Assembly (NCBI GenBank): GCA_965140365.1
Contig: OZ223196.1
DNA length: 64,000 bases
Direction: 5' to 3' (one strand)
DNA from: Hydrogenovibrio sp965140365
Lineage (GTDB): Bacteria > Pseudomonadota > Gammaproteobacteria > Thiomicrospirales > Thiomicrospiraceae
Shown: positions 54,665 through 62,481 of the stretch, one piece after another
Layout of the letters: each line of letters begins with the position of its first letter
How positions within the stretch are numbered: the first letter of the stretch is position 1
Notes under the pieces: generated by a model
Database searches by the model: none
Seen by the model: the letters and a program-made list of their open reading frames with translations, nothing else
Told to the model about the DNA's origin: nothing
Translations under genes and position numbers: made by a program

Positions 54665-55060
54665 TTAAATGTTTACCGTGCCGAAGAAGTCCGGTGTGCA
54701 GACCGCGCCATAGGCTTTGGCCACTTCCTGCGTTTCGTCCATGACATACGGGAACGGAAAATCGAACGTCTCGGCAATGCGTTTCATATTGTCGAAAGAG
54801 TCTTCGGCGTACTCGGTCGGGTCATTCGACATAATGGCAATGCTGTTGAGGCCATAATCATCGCGTAGAATACGGGTATCGTTGGCCAAGCGCGTCTGGA
54901 TGGCTTTGACATAAGGGCAGTGGTTGCAGATGAACATCACCAACAGACCGTTCGGCCCTTTGGCCTTTTCCAGCGTCCAGTTCTGGCCGTCCACGCCGGG
55001 CAGGTTAAAATCAATGGCCGGTTGTCCGAAATCGCACACCGGTGTGGTTAAACTGACCAT
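54665..55060 (-). pseudogene. N-terminal fragment of the split thioredoxin-family gene
   Basis: The frame keeps residues 1-127: MVSLTTPVCDFGQPAIDF, the CNHC motif in FICNHCPYVKAI, and on to CTPDFFG, where the homology stops and four island-derived codons (TVNI) precede the stop. Codon use is backbone-like. The missing C-terminus is at 42177-42353. Its own promoter likely lies in the divergent gap at 55061-55153. Confidence 0.9.
54670..54680. repeat. Right terminal inverted repeat of the island
   Basis: TGTTTACCGTG, the inverse of 42361-42371. It abuts the last homologous codon (Gly) of the split gene. Confidence 0.65.
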
Positions 55061-55090
55061 AATATTTCCTTATTTTGGATGAGGTGCGGG

Positions 55091-55119
55091 TTAAAATGAG
55101 CCTTGTGAATTATTATAGA
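55091..55119 (+). promoter_or_regulatory. Candidate promoter of the rhodanese gene
   Basis: TTAAAA and TATAGA are separated by 17 nt, 34 nt upstream of the TTG start. The -35 box is weak. Confidence 0.35.
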
Positions 55120-55153
55120 GAATTAAACTAAAAAGAACATTGGGAGAAAACAA

Positions 55154-55582
55154 TTGAAAAGTTTGATGGATTATATCGAAGCGGCCAAACAAGTGATTCA
55201 AGAAGTGTCTCAGGAAGACGGTCGTGCATTGGTTGAAAAAGGCGTGAAAGTACTGGACGTACGCGAACCGGGCGAGTTCCTGGCCGGCGCGATTGACGGC
55301 GCGATCAATGTTCCGAGAGGCGTTTTGGAGCCGGCGGTGGATATGGAATACGCTGGGGCCAATCCGGCACTGCGCGATCACCGTGATGACGCTTGGTTGG
55401 TGGTGTGTAAATCCGGCGGGCGCGCGGCGTTGGCCACTCAAACCTTATCCGAAATGGGCTTTAAGAACGTGACCAACTTGGTTGGTGGCATGGACGGCTG
55501 GCAAGCGGCCGGTTTCCCGATGGCGATTCCGTCGGACGAAAACATGACGGTGGTTTTGAAAGAGCCTTGTCGTATCGACTGA
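55154..55582 (+). CDS. Rhodanese-like sulfurtransferase
   Basis: From TTG 55154 (GGGAG seven nt upstream) the protein has 142 residues. The active-site loop is VVCKSGGRAALAT with Cys as persulfide carrier, and LDVREPGEFLAGAIDGAINVPRG is the conserved N-terminal motif. The family moves sulfane sulfur to cyanide or thiols. It faces the thioredoxin-family gene across a 93-bp divergent region, so before the island insertion the two may have worked together in sulfur or redox metabolism. Confidence 0.85.
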   Translation: MKSLMDYIEAAKQVIQEVSQEDGRALVEKGVKVLDVREPGEFLAGAIDGAINVPRGVLEPAVDMEYAGANPALRDHRDDAWLVVCKSGGRAALATQTLSEMGFKNVTNLVGGMDGWQAAGFPMAIPSDENMTVVLKEPCRID

Positions 55583-55605
55583 TTAGCACTTTGATGCCGA
55601 CAGTG

Positions 55606-55631
55606 AAAACCCACCAGGCCTGGTGGGTTTT
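55606..55631. terminator. CCAGGCCTGG-type perfect palindrome acting as a terminator
   Basis: A perfect 26-bp palindrome (AAAACCCA + core + TGGGTTTT) followed by more T lies 24 nt after the rhodanese stop. Confidence 0.8.
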
Positions 55632-55788
55632 TTGTATCTATGCCCCGGTTTTTTCCCGGTATGGAGCAGAATGATGTACCGGCGATAAGTGATTTGGGTA
55701 AACTAGGTCCGGTACGGAAATTGCTAATGATTTCTGCTTATAAAAAGTCGACTCAATAGAACATGTGATTCAGGAGGAATGCATTAGG

Positions 55789-56922
55789 ATGTTCTTCAAT
55801 AATAAATATAAAACGCTTTATCAAAAGCAAGAAGAGGAACTGAAGCGCTTAAAGAATGAAAATCTGGCGCTGACGGAACAATTGGAACAGTTGCACACAT
55901 CATCGATTCAAGTCACCGACGCCCCCGCGTTTGATCACGAACAAGCCCGCCAGCTGGATTTATGCAATAAGGTCTTTTATTCGATGCGGTTTTTCGCCGA
56001 TTCCCTGCAAGGGTTTCAGGGCGGTTTGCTTCAGCAGGGGCAAGTGTTGATGGATGGGCGTGACAGCATCAAAGAGTCCACGCAATTGTCGGCGACGACG
56101 CGTGACCGGGTGGATAACATCCACTCCAAGTCGACCAAACTGGCGGATTTGATGTCTCAAGCGGCCTCGGCGTCGGAAGAACTTGGTAATCGTGCGGTGG
56201 AGATTGACGGCATTATTTCGATGATTACCGAAATTTCCGAACAAACCAATTTGTTGGCCTTGAATGCGGCCATTGAAGCGGCACGCGCCGGGGAAGCCGG
56301 GCGCGGGTTTGCGGTGGTGGCGGACGAGGTGCGAAACCTGTCGCAAAAAACCGCGACCGCCACGCGGGATATTTCACGCTTGGTGACGCTGATCCAGAAA
56401 GAAATTGCACGTTCTCGTGAGCAAATGAACGATGCCCGAGAAGAAATGATTCAGTTGAATGCGTTCAGTGAGCAGTCCACTCAGGCGTTGTCCGAACTGA
56501 TTGGTCGCAACGAAGACATGAGCGGAGTGATTGCGTCCAGTGCTTTGCGCAGCTTCACCAACAAGGTCAAGTTGGACCATTTGCTTTATAAAATGCGGGT
56601 TTATCAGTATTTGATGGGGTCGCTGCCGGCAGAATCGTTGCAATTGAACGAACACACGGAATGTGCTCTGGGGCAGTGGTACTATGAAGGTGAAGGGGTG
56701 CAATGTTATTCGCAACTGAATGGCTATGCCGATTTGGAAAAACCGCATCAAGAAGTGCACTTGCAAGCGCGTCGTGTCGTGGAAGCGTATCAAAATGACG
56801 ATTTTGAATTAATGGAATCGGCCTTGCAAAAGATGGAAACCGCCAGTACGGCGGTGCAGGAATGTTTGGAACGCATGGTGACCGATGCCGAAAGCCGTCC
56901 GGATATTTTGTGTTTGCACTAA
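55789..56922 (+). CDS. Soluble chemoreceptor with C-terminal zinc-binding CZB domain
   Basis: From ATG 55789 (AGGAGG upstream) the protein has 377 residues. No membrane helix is present. An N-terminal coiled coil leads into the MCP signalling hairpin with the conserved tip EISEQTNLLALNAAIEAARAGEAGRGFAVVADEVRNL. The C-terminal CZB domain has KLDHLLYKMRVY (His), HTECALGQWYYEGEG (Cys) and KPHQEVH (two His), the classic 3His-1Cys zinc site. Soluble MCP-CZB proteins sense hypochlorite or zinc and act on chemotaxis or on c-di-GMP circuits. Confidence 0.9.
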   Translation: MFFNNKYKTLYQKQEEELKRLKNENLALTEQLEQLHTSSIQVTDAPAFDHEQARQLDLCNKVFYSMRFFADSLQGFQGGLLQQGQVLMDGRDSIKESTQLSATTRDRVDNIHSKSTKLADLMSQAASASEELGNRAVEIDGIISMITEISEQTNLLALNAAIEAARAGEAGRGFAVVADEVRNLSQKTATATRDISRLVTLIQKEIARSREQMNDAREEMIQLNAFSEQSTQALSELIGRNEDMSGVIASSALRSFTNKVKLDHLLYKMRVYQYLMGSLPAESLQLNEHTECALGQWYYEGEGVQCYSQLNGYADLEKPHQEVHLQARRVVEAYQNDDFELMESALQKMETASTAVQECLERMVTDAESRPDILCLH

Positions 56923-56948
56923 CGGCGTGAAGCCATTTTCCAGACATT

Positions 56949-56973
56949 AAAAAACCCGCCGAAGCGGGTTTTT
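56949..56973. terminator. Rho-independent terminator between the chemoreceptor and sodB
   Basis: Stem AAAACCCGC / GCGGGTTTT with a CGAA loop lies between two convergent genes. Confidence 0.88.
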
Positions 56974-57013
56974 AGTGGAAACGTCACAGAGCAATCCATG
57001 ACGAATAGGATAT

Positions 57014-57625
57014 TTAGCCTTTTGCGGCTTCGTACAACTCGGAAACTTTATTCCAGTTAACCACGTCCCACCAGGCTTTCATGTAAGCCGGACGCAGGTT
57101 TTGGTAACGTAGGTAGTAAGCGTGTTCCCAAACGTCCAAGCCCAGGATTGGCGTGCCTTTCACTTCAGCGACGTCCATCAAAGGGTTGTCCTGGTTCGGT
57201 GTGGAAGAAATTTGCAGCTTACCGTCAGCGGCAACCGTTAGCCAAGCCCAACCGGAACCGAACTGAGTGGCACCAGCGGTGTTGAATTTTTCTTTCATGG
57301 CATCCAGGCCGCCGAAAGTGGCGTTGATGTCGTCCGCCAAAGCACCGCTTGGCGTGCCCATGCTGTCGCCGGTCATCACTTCCCAGAAGAAAGCGTGGTT
57401 CCAGTGCCCGCCACCGTTGTTACGCACCGCAGGTGAAATCGAACCGGCATTGGCAATCAACTCGTCCAATGACTTGTCTTCGTTTTCAGTGCCGGCAATG
57501 GCATTGTTCAGGTTGGTGATGTAAGTGTTATGGTGTTTGGTGTGGTGGATTTCCATGGTACGTGCGTCGATGGAAACTTCCAAAGCGTCGTAATCATAAG
57601 GTAAATCAGGAAGTGTGAAAGCCAT
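57014..57625 (-). CDS. sodB: Iron superoxide dismutase
   Basis: The protein has 203 residues. Metal ligands are H27 (IHHTKHH), H77 (HWNHAFFW), D164 and H168 (LDVWEHAYYL). GGGHWNH and the Gln in GATQFGSGWAWL support the Fe form. It converts superoxide in the cytoplasm. Single gene. Confidence 0.95.
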   Translation of the reverse strand: MAFTLPDLPYDYDALEVSIDARTMEIHHTKHHNTYITNLNNAIAGTENEDKSLDELIANAGSISPAVRNNGGGHWNHAFFWEVMTGDSMGTPSGALADDINATFGGLDAMKEKFNTAGATQFGSGWAWLTVAADGKLQISSTPNQDNPLMDVAEVKGTPILGLDVWEHAYYLRYQNLRPAYMKAWWDVVNWNKVSELYEAAKG

Positions 57626-57819
57626 AATTATGCATTCCTTTAAATTTGATTGAATCGGGTTGAAATTCGTATGTGTCGATTCATCCGAAAGACAAGGTGA
57701 ATCGATATGTTGTCGTGTGGTCTATTTTAACGACAAAACCGGAATTATCAATACCCGACTGAAACAATCGGGTATTTAATGGAAGGGGTTGAGAGCGTCT
57801 GGGGGCGCTGAGTTCGTCT

Positions 57820-58113
57820 TTAAAAAATGTTATCGAGGTGTTCCGGTGGGGCTGGCATGTCCCCCATTTTTTCTATTTCGGAAGGGGGCATTTGCATAAA
57901 ATACCCTTTGCTTTCCAGGGAGGTGCGAACTTCTTCGATATCGACACGCGCCATTTTACGGTCAGGCGTCAGTTCAAAATCGATTACATGGGCTGGCTCG
58001 CCAAACATCACCAGCAGTTCGTCGGGCAGTTTTTCCAGTCCGTCTTCTTGCGGGACGAACAGATACAGTTCTTCTTTTTTTGGGCTTTTAAAAGCGGATA
58101 CGGTTAATGACAT
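57820..58113 (-). CDS. YcgL-domain protein
   Basis: The protein has 97 residues from ATG 58113, which has AAGGA seven nt upstream; two upstream ATGs (58128, 58119) are less likely. KSPKKEELYLFVPQEDGLEKLPDELLVMFGEP and the end ESKGYFMQMPP match the small YcgL family of gammaproteobacteria, whose function is unknown. Divergent from the reductase gene. Confidence 0.85.
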   Translation of the reverse strand: MSLTVSAFKSPKKEELYLFVPQEDGLEKLPDELLVMFGEPAHVIDFELTPDRKMARVDIEEVRTSLESKGYFMQMPPSEIEKMGDMPAPPEHLDNIF

Positions 58114-58302
58114 CGACATGTCCTTCATTGAAAACGGGTGGCTGTAAAATGGCGATATTTTAACAAAATCTTATTTTAAAGCGAGCCGGATTCCTAGGGT
58201 ATCTCTGATTTAATCAAACAGAGATGCCTGAGTTAAATTCTTGACCTCTGAGGGGAATTTCTTTATTCTTACCGGCTGTTTTCACTTCCGATCAATTTAA
58301 AA

Positions 58303-59286
58303 ATGGGAAAGGTTATGACGGGCAATAAAGTAGTTGTACTGGGCGGAACCGGTTTTGTCGGGCGCTCCGTTGTGAACGAATTATCAAAAAACGGCTATGA
58401 GGTTTCCGTCGTAGTGCGTCGTCCGGAACGTTTCCGTGAGTTTTTGCTTTTTCCAAACACCCGTTTGGTTCAACTGGACAGCCTGTTGCAAACCGAGGGC
58501 TTGAAAGCCGCTATGAAAGGGGTCGATGTCGTGGTGAATTTGACGGCGGATATGACGACTCAAACCGAAGCGGTGGCCGACAAGGAGTTGGTTCAGGTGA
58601 ATCAGCAAATTAAAAAAGCGGTTGAGTCGGCCGGCGTGAAGCGCGTGCTGTCGCTTTCCCAAATTGGCGCGGATGCGAGCAATGCCCGTCATGACTGGTT
58701 GTATAAATTGGGTGAAGCCGATTCGATTATGCACACCATCGCATCGGCCAAGGTGACCATTTTACGTGCCGGTTTGTTGCTGGGGGACGGGGACGAAGTT
58801 TCCAGCCGTTTCAAAGCGCAATTGGAATGGCTGCCGGTATTGCCGGTGGCGAATGCCGGGCGAGCGGTACAGCCGTTGTCGGTTAAGGATTTTGCTAAAG
58901 CGCTGGTCATGAGCATTCATGATAAGACCGCGTTCGGCGCGAAAATCGAATTGGTTGGGGAAGAGCGTATGTCTCTGAAGGATTTGGCCGGTTTGGTGCG
59001 CGATATGATGATGAAGGACGACGCCATTGTCTTGCCGATGTGTTCGTTGAATGCCCGTTTTATGAGTACATTAGGGCCTTTGGCGCCGTTCCGTTCCGTG
59101 TCTAAGGTTCAGTTGAAATTGATGCAAGCCGATTTGGTATCCGATAACGATTTTGAAAGTCGTTTCGGCTTTATGCCGACCAGTGTCGAGCATACGTTGG
59201 CGCCTTATATCGCGCCGAGCAACTTGCGTGAACGCTATCATTTCTATCGTCAGGAAGCCGGTCGAGACGCCGACGAACTGGTATAG
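58303..59286 (+). CDS. NDUFA9-like NAD(P)-binding (SDR-type) protein
   Basis: The protein has 327 residues, or 323 from the ATG at 58315. The dinucleotide site VVVLGGTGFVGRSVVNEL lies at the N-terminus. VVNLTADM, RVLSLSQIGADASN and TILRAGLLLGDGDEVSSRF are typical of the complex I NDUFA9 / atypical SDR group. It may act in quinone or membrane redox chemistry. The C-terminal 80 residues are helical. Confidence 0.82.
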   Translation: MGKVMTGNKVVVLGGTGFVGRSVVNELSKNGYEVSVVVRRPERFREFLLFPNTRLVQLDSLLQTEGLKAAMKGVDVVVNLTADMTTQTEAVADKELVQVNQQIKKAVESAGVKRVLSLSQIGADASNARHDWLYKLGEADSIMHTIASAKVTILRAGLLLGDGDEVSSRFKAQLEWLPVLPVANAGRAVQPLSVKDFAKALVMSIHDKTAFGAKIELVGEERMSLKDLAGLVRDMMMKDDAIVLPMCSLNARFMSTLGPLAPFRSVSKVQLKLMQADLVSDNDFESRFGFMPTSVEHTLAPYIAPSNLRERYHFYRQEAGRDADELV

Positions 59287-59307
59287 CACGCTCTTAACCC
59301 TTTCAAG

Positions 59308-59334
59308 AAAAGCCGTCATTTGACGGCTTTTTTG
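59308..59334. terminator. Rho-independent terminator after the NDUFA9-like gene
   Basis: An AAAAGCCGTCA / TGACGGCTTTT hairpin with a T run lies 22 nt after the stop and 40 nt before cca. Confidence 0.9.
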
Positions 59335-59373
59335 TTTTATGATGTGCGCATGAATGAAAGTTGTGAGAACGCT

Positions 59374-60627
59374 ATGAAAACCTATCTTGTCGGCGGTGCG
59401 GTACGAGACGCTTTGCTCGGTATTCCGGTTTATGACCATGATTGGGTCGTGGTGGGTGCCACGCCTGCGGAAATGCTGGCACAAGGCTTCGATCAGGTCG
59501 GTAAGGATTTCCCTGTCTTTCTGCATCCCAAAACTAAAGAAGAATATGCTCTGGCGCGTATGGAACGCAAAGTCGGCCAAGGTTATCATGGCTTCGAAAT
59601 GTCGTACGATCCGGCGGTGACTTTGGAAGAGGATTTAATTCGACGGGATTTAACCATTAATGCGATGGCTCAGGAGTCGGACGGTAGCATTATCGACCCT
59701 TATGGCGGGCGGAAAGATTTACAGAATAAGGTGTTGCGTCATGTATCGGATGCCTTTGAAGAAGACCCGCTACGCGTGTTGCGTGTGGCGCGTTTTGCCG
59801 CCAAATTGGCGCCTTTCGGTTTTAAGCTCGCGCCGGAAACGGCTGGGCTGATGCAGCGTATGACGGCGTCGGGGGAATTGTCGGCCTTGACGCCTGAACG
59901 GGTCTGGCAGGAAGTGGTCAAAGCCTTAAACACCGACACGCCGAGTGTGTTTTTCGAAACGTTGGACAGCGTTGAAGCCGCCGCGGTTTTGTTCCCGGAA
60001 TTAAACGCCTTGCACGGCGTCACCCAGCCGGAGAAGTACCATCCGGAAGGCGATGTGTGGATTCATACCTTGATGGTATTGGATGCTTCGGCCCGGCTGT
60101 CGGACGATTTGTCAGTCCGTCTCGGGGCCTTACTACACGACTTGGGCAAAGGCGTGACGCCGCCGGCGCTTTGGCCGAAACACCACGGCCATGAACAAGC
60201 TGGCGTGCCGTTGGTGAAAGCTTTTTGTGAACGGTATCGTGTGCCGAAAAAGCAGCAGCAGTTCGCGGAAAAAGTGACCGAATTCCATGGTTTGATTCAT
60301 AAAGGCCTGAACAGAGACGGTCACCCGGCCTTGAAACCAAAAACCTATTTGAAAGCCTTGACCGCTTGCGGAGCCTTGAAAGATTTGGTGACCTTTGAAC
60401 AATTTTTGACGGCTTGCGAAGCCGATGCCAAAGGGCGTTTGGGGTTTGAGCAGCAGCCATACCCACAAAAAGCGTTTTGGTTGGCGTTGGCGCAAGCCGC
60501 TGGCCAAGTGGATAATCAAGCGATACTGGCGACCGGCGTGCAAGGCGCGGACATTGGCCGGGCGATTGAAGCGGAAAGACACCACTTAATTCAAGATTTT
60601 ATTTCGGCACAAGATGCGGTAAGCTGA
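59374..60627 (+). CDS. cca: Multifunctional CCA tRNA nucleotidyltransferase
   Basis: From ATG 59374 (MKTYLVGGAVRDALLG) the protein has 417 residues; longer frames start without support. The nucleotidyltransferase signature GGAVRD and DHDWVVVG, RRDLTINAMA, DPLRVLRVARFAAKL are followed by a C-terminal HD domain (LGALLHDLGKG). It adds CCA to tRNA 3' ends. The HD domain confers phosphatase and phosphodiesterase activity in the gammaproteobacterial form. Confidence 0.95.
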   Translation: MKTYLVGGAVRDALLGIPVYDHDWVVVGATPAEMLAQGFDQVGKDFPVFLHPKTKEEYALARMERKVGQGYHGFEMSYDPAVTLEEDLIRRDLTINAMAQESDGSIIDPYGGRKDLQNKVLRHVSDAFEEDPLRVLRVARFAAKLAPFGFKLAPETAGLMQRMTASGELSALTPERVWQEVVKALNTDTPSVFFETLDSVEAAAVLFPELNALHGVTQPEKYHPEGDVWIHTLMVLDASARLSDDLSVRLGALLHDLGKGVTPPALWPKHHGHEQAGVPLVKAFCERYRVPKKQQQFAEKVTEFHGLIHKGLNRDGHPALKPKTYLKALTACGALKDLVTFEQFLTACEADAKGRLGFEQQPYPQKAFWLALAQAAGQVDNQAILATGVQGADIGRAIEAERHHLIQDFISAQDAVS

Positions 60628-60665
60628 GTTCAACTTGAATTGATAATCATTTTAATTTTTGGGTA

Positions 60666-60689
60666 AAAACCACCAGGCCTGGTGGTTTT
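60666..60689. terminator. CCAGGCCTGG-type perfect palindrome between cca and fieF
   Basis: A perfect 24-bp palindrome (AAAACCA + core + TGGTTTT), 38 nt after cca and 18 nt before the next start. Confidence 0.75.
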
Positions 60690-60707
60690 GTGGCATGAGG
60701 AAAGGTT

Positions 60708-61610
60708 TTGAGTGCGTTGAGACTCACACGTTATGCGACTTATGTGTCGGTATTTGTGGCGTTGGTATTGCTGATGACGAAAGCCTATGCCTGGTGGGAA
60801 ACCGGTTCGGTCGGTGTGTTAGCGTCCATGCTGGATTCGGCCGTCGATGTAGTGGCTTCGGTGATGATTTTATTTGCCGTGCATGTGGCGCAAATGCCGG
60901 CCGACAATGAGCATCGCCTGGGCCACGGCAAGGCGGAACCTCTAGCATCTCTGGCGCAAAGTGTGTTTATTGCCGGGTCGGCCTTGTATCTGGTGTTACA
61001 CGCCTTGGATCGGTTATTTTTTCCGGAAGCGGTGCGCGAGGCTGGCTTGGGGGTTTGGGTGATGGTGTTTTCCATGGCGTTGACCTTGGCTTTGGTGGTG
61101 TTTCAGCGTTATGTGATTCGTAAAACGCATTCTTCGGCTATAGAGTCGGATTCGTTGCATTATTTATCCGACCTGGGGGCGAACTTTGCGGTGATGGTCG
61201 GGTTGTTGTTGTCCGCTTGGTTTTGGGTGGATGCGACGCTGGGCTTGGTGATTGGGGCTTGGATTGGTTGGCAGGCGGTGAAGCTGGCGGTGGCCTCGGC
61301 CAACCAATTGTTGGATCGTGAGTTGCCGGATAGCATGCGTGACGAGATTCGGGAGATTGTTTTAAATCACCCTCAGGTACGCGGGTTTAATGATTTGCGG
61401 ACCTTTCGTTCCGGGCCGACGGTGTTTATTCAATTGGATTTGGAGCTGGATGACCATCTTTCATTGTGGATGGGGCATCAAATCGCCGAAGAGGTGACGG
61501 AAAGTTTACTCCGTCGTTTCGAGAATGCCGATGTGATGATTCATCAGGAGCCGGTCAGTTTTCGAAACAAGCCGGGGCATCATCAATGGGAAGTGGAATC
61601 GAAATCGTAA
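60708..61610 (+). CDS. fieF: Cation diffusion facilitator, FieF-like
   Basis: From TTG 60708 with AGGAAAGG upstream, the protein has 300 residues. It has six membrane helices, with metal site residues in SMLDSAVDVVASV (D-x3-D) and HYLSDLGANFAVM (H-x3-D), then a C-terminal cytoplasmic domain (HPQVRGFNDLRTFRSGPTVFIQLDLELDDHLS). The family exports Fe2+, Zn2+ or related ions by proton antiport. Confidence 0.88.
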   Translation: MSALRLTRYATYVSVFVALVLLMTKAYAWWETGSVGVLASMLDSAVDVVASVMILFAVHVAQMPADNEHRLGHGKAEPLASLAQSVFIAGSALYLVLHALDRLFFPEAVREAGLGVWVMVFSMALTLALVVFQRYVIRKTHSSAIESDSLHYLSDLGANFAVMVGLLLSAWFWVDATLGLVIGAWIGWQAVKLAVASANQLLDRELPDSMRDEIREIVLNHPQVRGFNDLRTFRSGPTVFIQLDLELDDHLSLWMGHQIAEEVTESLLRRFENADVMIHQEPVSFRNKPGHHQWEVESKS

Positions 61611-61629
61611 GAGGGGCGGTTCGAAAGTG

Positions 61630-61655
61630 AAAACCGACCAGGCCTGGCCGGTTTT
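61630..61655. terminator. CCAGGCCTGG-type palindrome between convergent fieF and the haem-protein gene
   Basis: A 26-bp palindrome with one mismatch in the arms (CCGA against GCCGG flank), located between the fieF stop and the stop of the c-type haem gene, suited as a bidirectional terminator. Confidence 0.7.
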
Positions 61656-61666
61656 AGAGGTCGCTG

Positions 61667-62224
61667 TTACAGCGCTTTGGTGAAACTGAAGGCACCGCGA
61701 ATCTGGCCTTTGGAATAGCCCACGGCCTGATCGTCAGGGTAGTATTCACTGATGGCTTTCTTGACCGCCGGTTGAACATCGGTTCCGTGGCAGTTCAAGC
61801 AGACCGCTGCTGTCGGGATAGCTTTCATGTAACGGTATTGTTTTTCACCGTTCATAATAATAACTTGGGAAACTTCCATGCCTTTGATTGGTTTTCCTTC
61901 GGCCAGTTGAGCGTCAAAGCGTTCCAGAACGGTTTTTTCCCAAGCGTCCGGTGTGGCGGTTGCACCGCGTGGCTTCAGGCTGACACGATTGATGTTCCAG
62001 CCGCTTTTTTCAGACAGTTCTTTGGCAATGGCCGGCGCTTTGGTGTGGCAAACTTCAATGGAATTGACCGGGCCACCTTGCTTCATACTTTTCATTAAAG
62101 CGGGCTTTAACTGGCTCATGTAGTCTTTGACCAAACTACGTGCTTCCGCTTCGGTCGGTTGATTGGCCTGAGCGGTCAAAGCCACCCCGGTTAGCAAGGC
62201 AATGCTGAGTACGGACTTTTTCAT
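61667..62224 (-). CDS. Periplasmic c-type haem protein (Tll0287-like, DUF3365)
   Basis: The protein has 185 residues with a signal peptide (SIALLTGVALTAQA). The haem motif is CLNCH (AAVCLNCHGTDVQPAVKKAI) and the C-terminal IRGAFSFTKAL is typical of the family. The middle part, including EVCHTKAPAIAKELSEKSGW and VSLKPRG, is a PAS-like sensor fold in relatives. It may be a redox or gas sensor or carrier. Confidence 0.85.
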   Translation of the reverse strand: MKKSVLSIALLTGVALTAQANQPTEAEARSLVKDYMSQLKPALMKSMKQGGPVNSIEVCHTKAPAIAKELSEKSGWNINRVSLKPRGATATPDAWEKTVLERFDAQLAEGKPIKGMEVSQVIIMNGEKQYRYMKAIPTAAVCLNCHGTDVQPAVKKAISEYYPDDQAVGYSKGQIRGAFSFTKAL

Positions 62225-62374
62225 ACCTATCTCTCTCCTATAAAAAATAAGGTTATTTATAATAATAATCTCTTGATAAATTCTATTTATATAAGTTATG
62301 GGTGCAAGTCTTTACGGCGCGTTTTTTTGAATGGCTTTGGATTAGTATTTTTTATGTGGTTGTGGGTGCATGGG

Positions 62375-62404
62375 TTACGTATTTTAAAATGGATACATTA
62401 TAAT
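62375..62404 (+). promoter_or_regulatory. Candidate promoter of the RND efflux operon
   Basis: TTACGT and a perfect TATAAT are separated by 18 nt, about 80 nt upstream of the adaptor-gene start. The rest of the 62225-62481 gap shows nothing else. Confidence 0.45.
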
Positions 62405-62481
62405 CTGGACTCTTGTTTGCTTAAGAACCCGGGAATGCCCTGTGTGGTGGGTGTGATGACCCGAGGATGAAAGAGGAACCT

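Larger units (their letters stand above)
42354..54679. mobile_element. 12.3-kb recombinase-bearing genomic island inside a thioredoxin-family gene
   Basis: The two halves of one host gene flank this AT-richer block exactly: the left fragment begins with the codon for Tyr in YNADLGL and the right fragment ends at CTPDFFG. The 11-bp sequence CACGGTAAACA at 42361-42371 recurs in inverted orientation at 54670-54680, at the two edges. TGTCTAT-type motifs recur near both ends (42434, 42480 and 54629, inverted at 42382). Contents, right to left: three tyrosine-recombinase-like genes plus one small gene, an Mrr-helicase, a sigma-region-4-like protein, a possible HEPN protein, and a complete copy of the target gene. 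The CCAGGCCTGG backbone repeat is absent. Confidence 0.88.

Noticed and set aside
23867..61655. Explaining CCAGGCCTGG copies purely as rho-independent terminators
   Set aside because: Six copies lie inside genes and one lies between divergent genes, and coding copies keep part of the same flanks.
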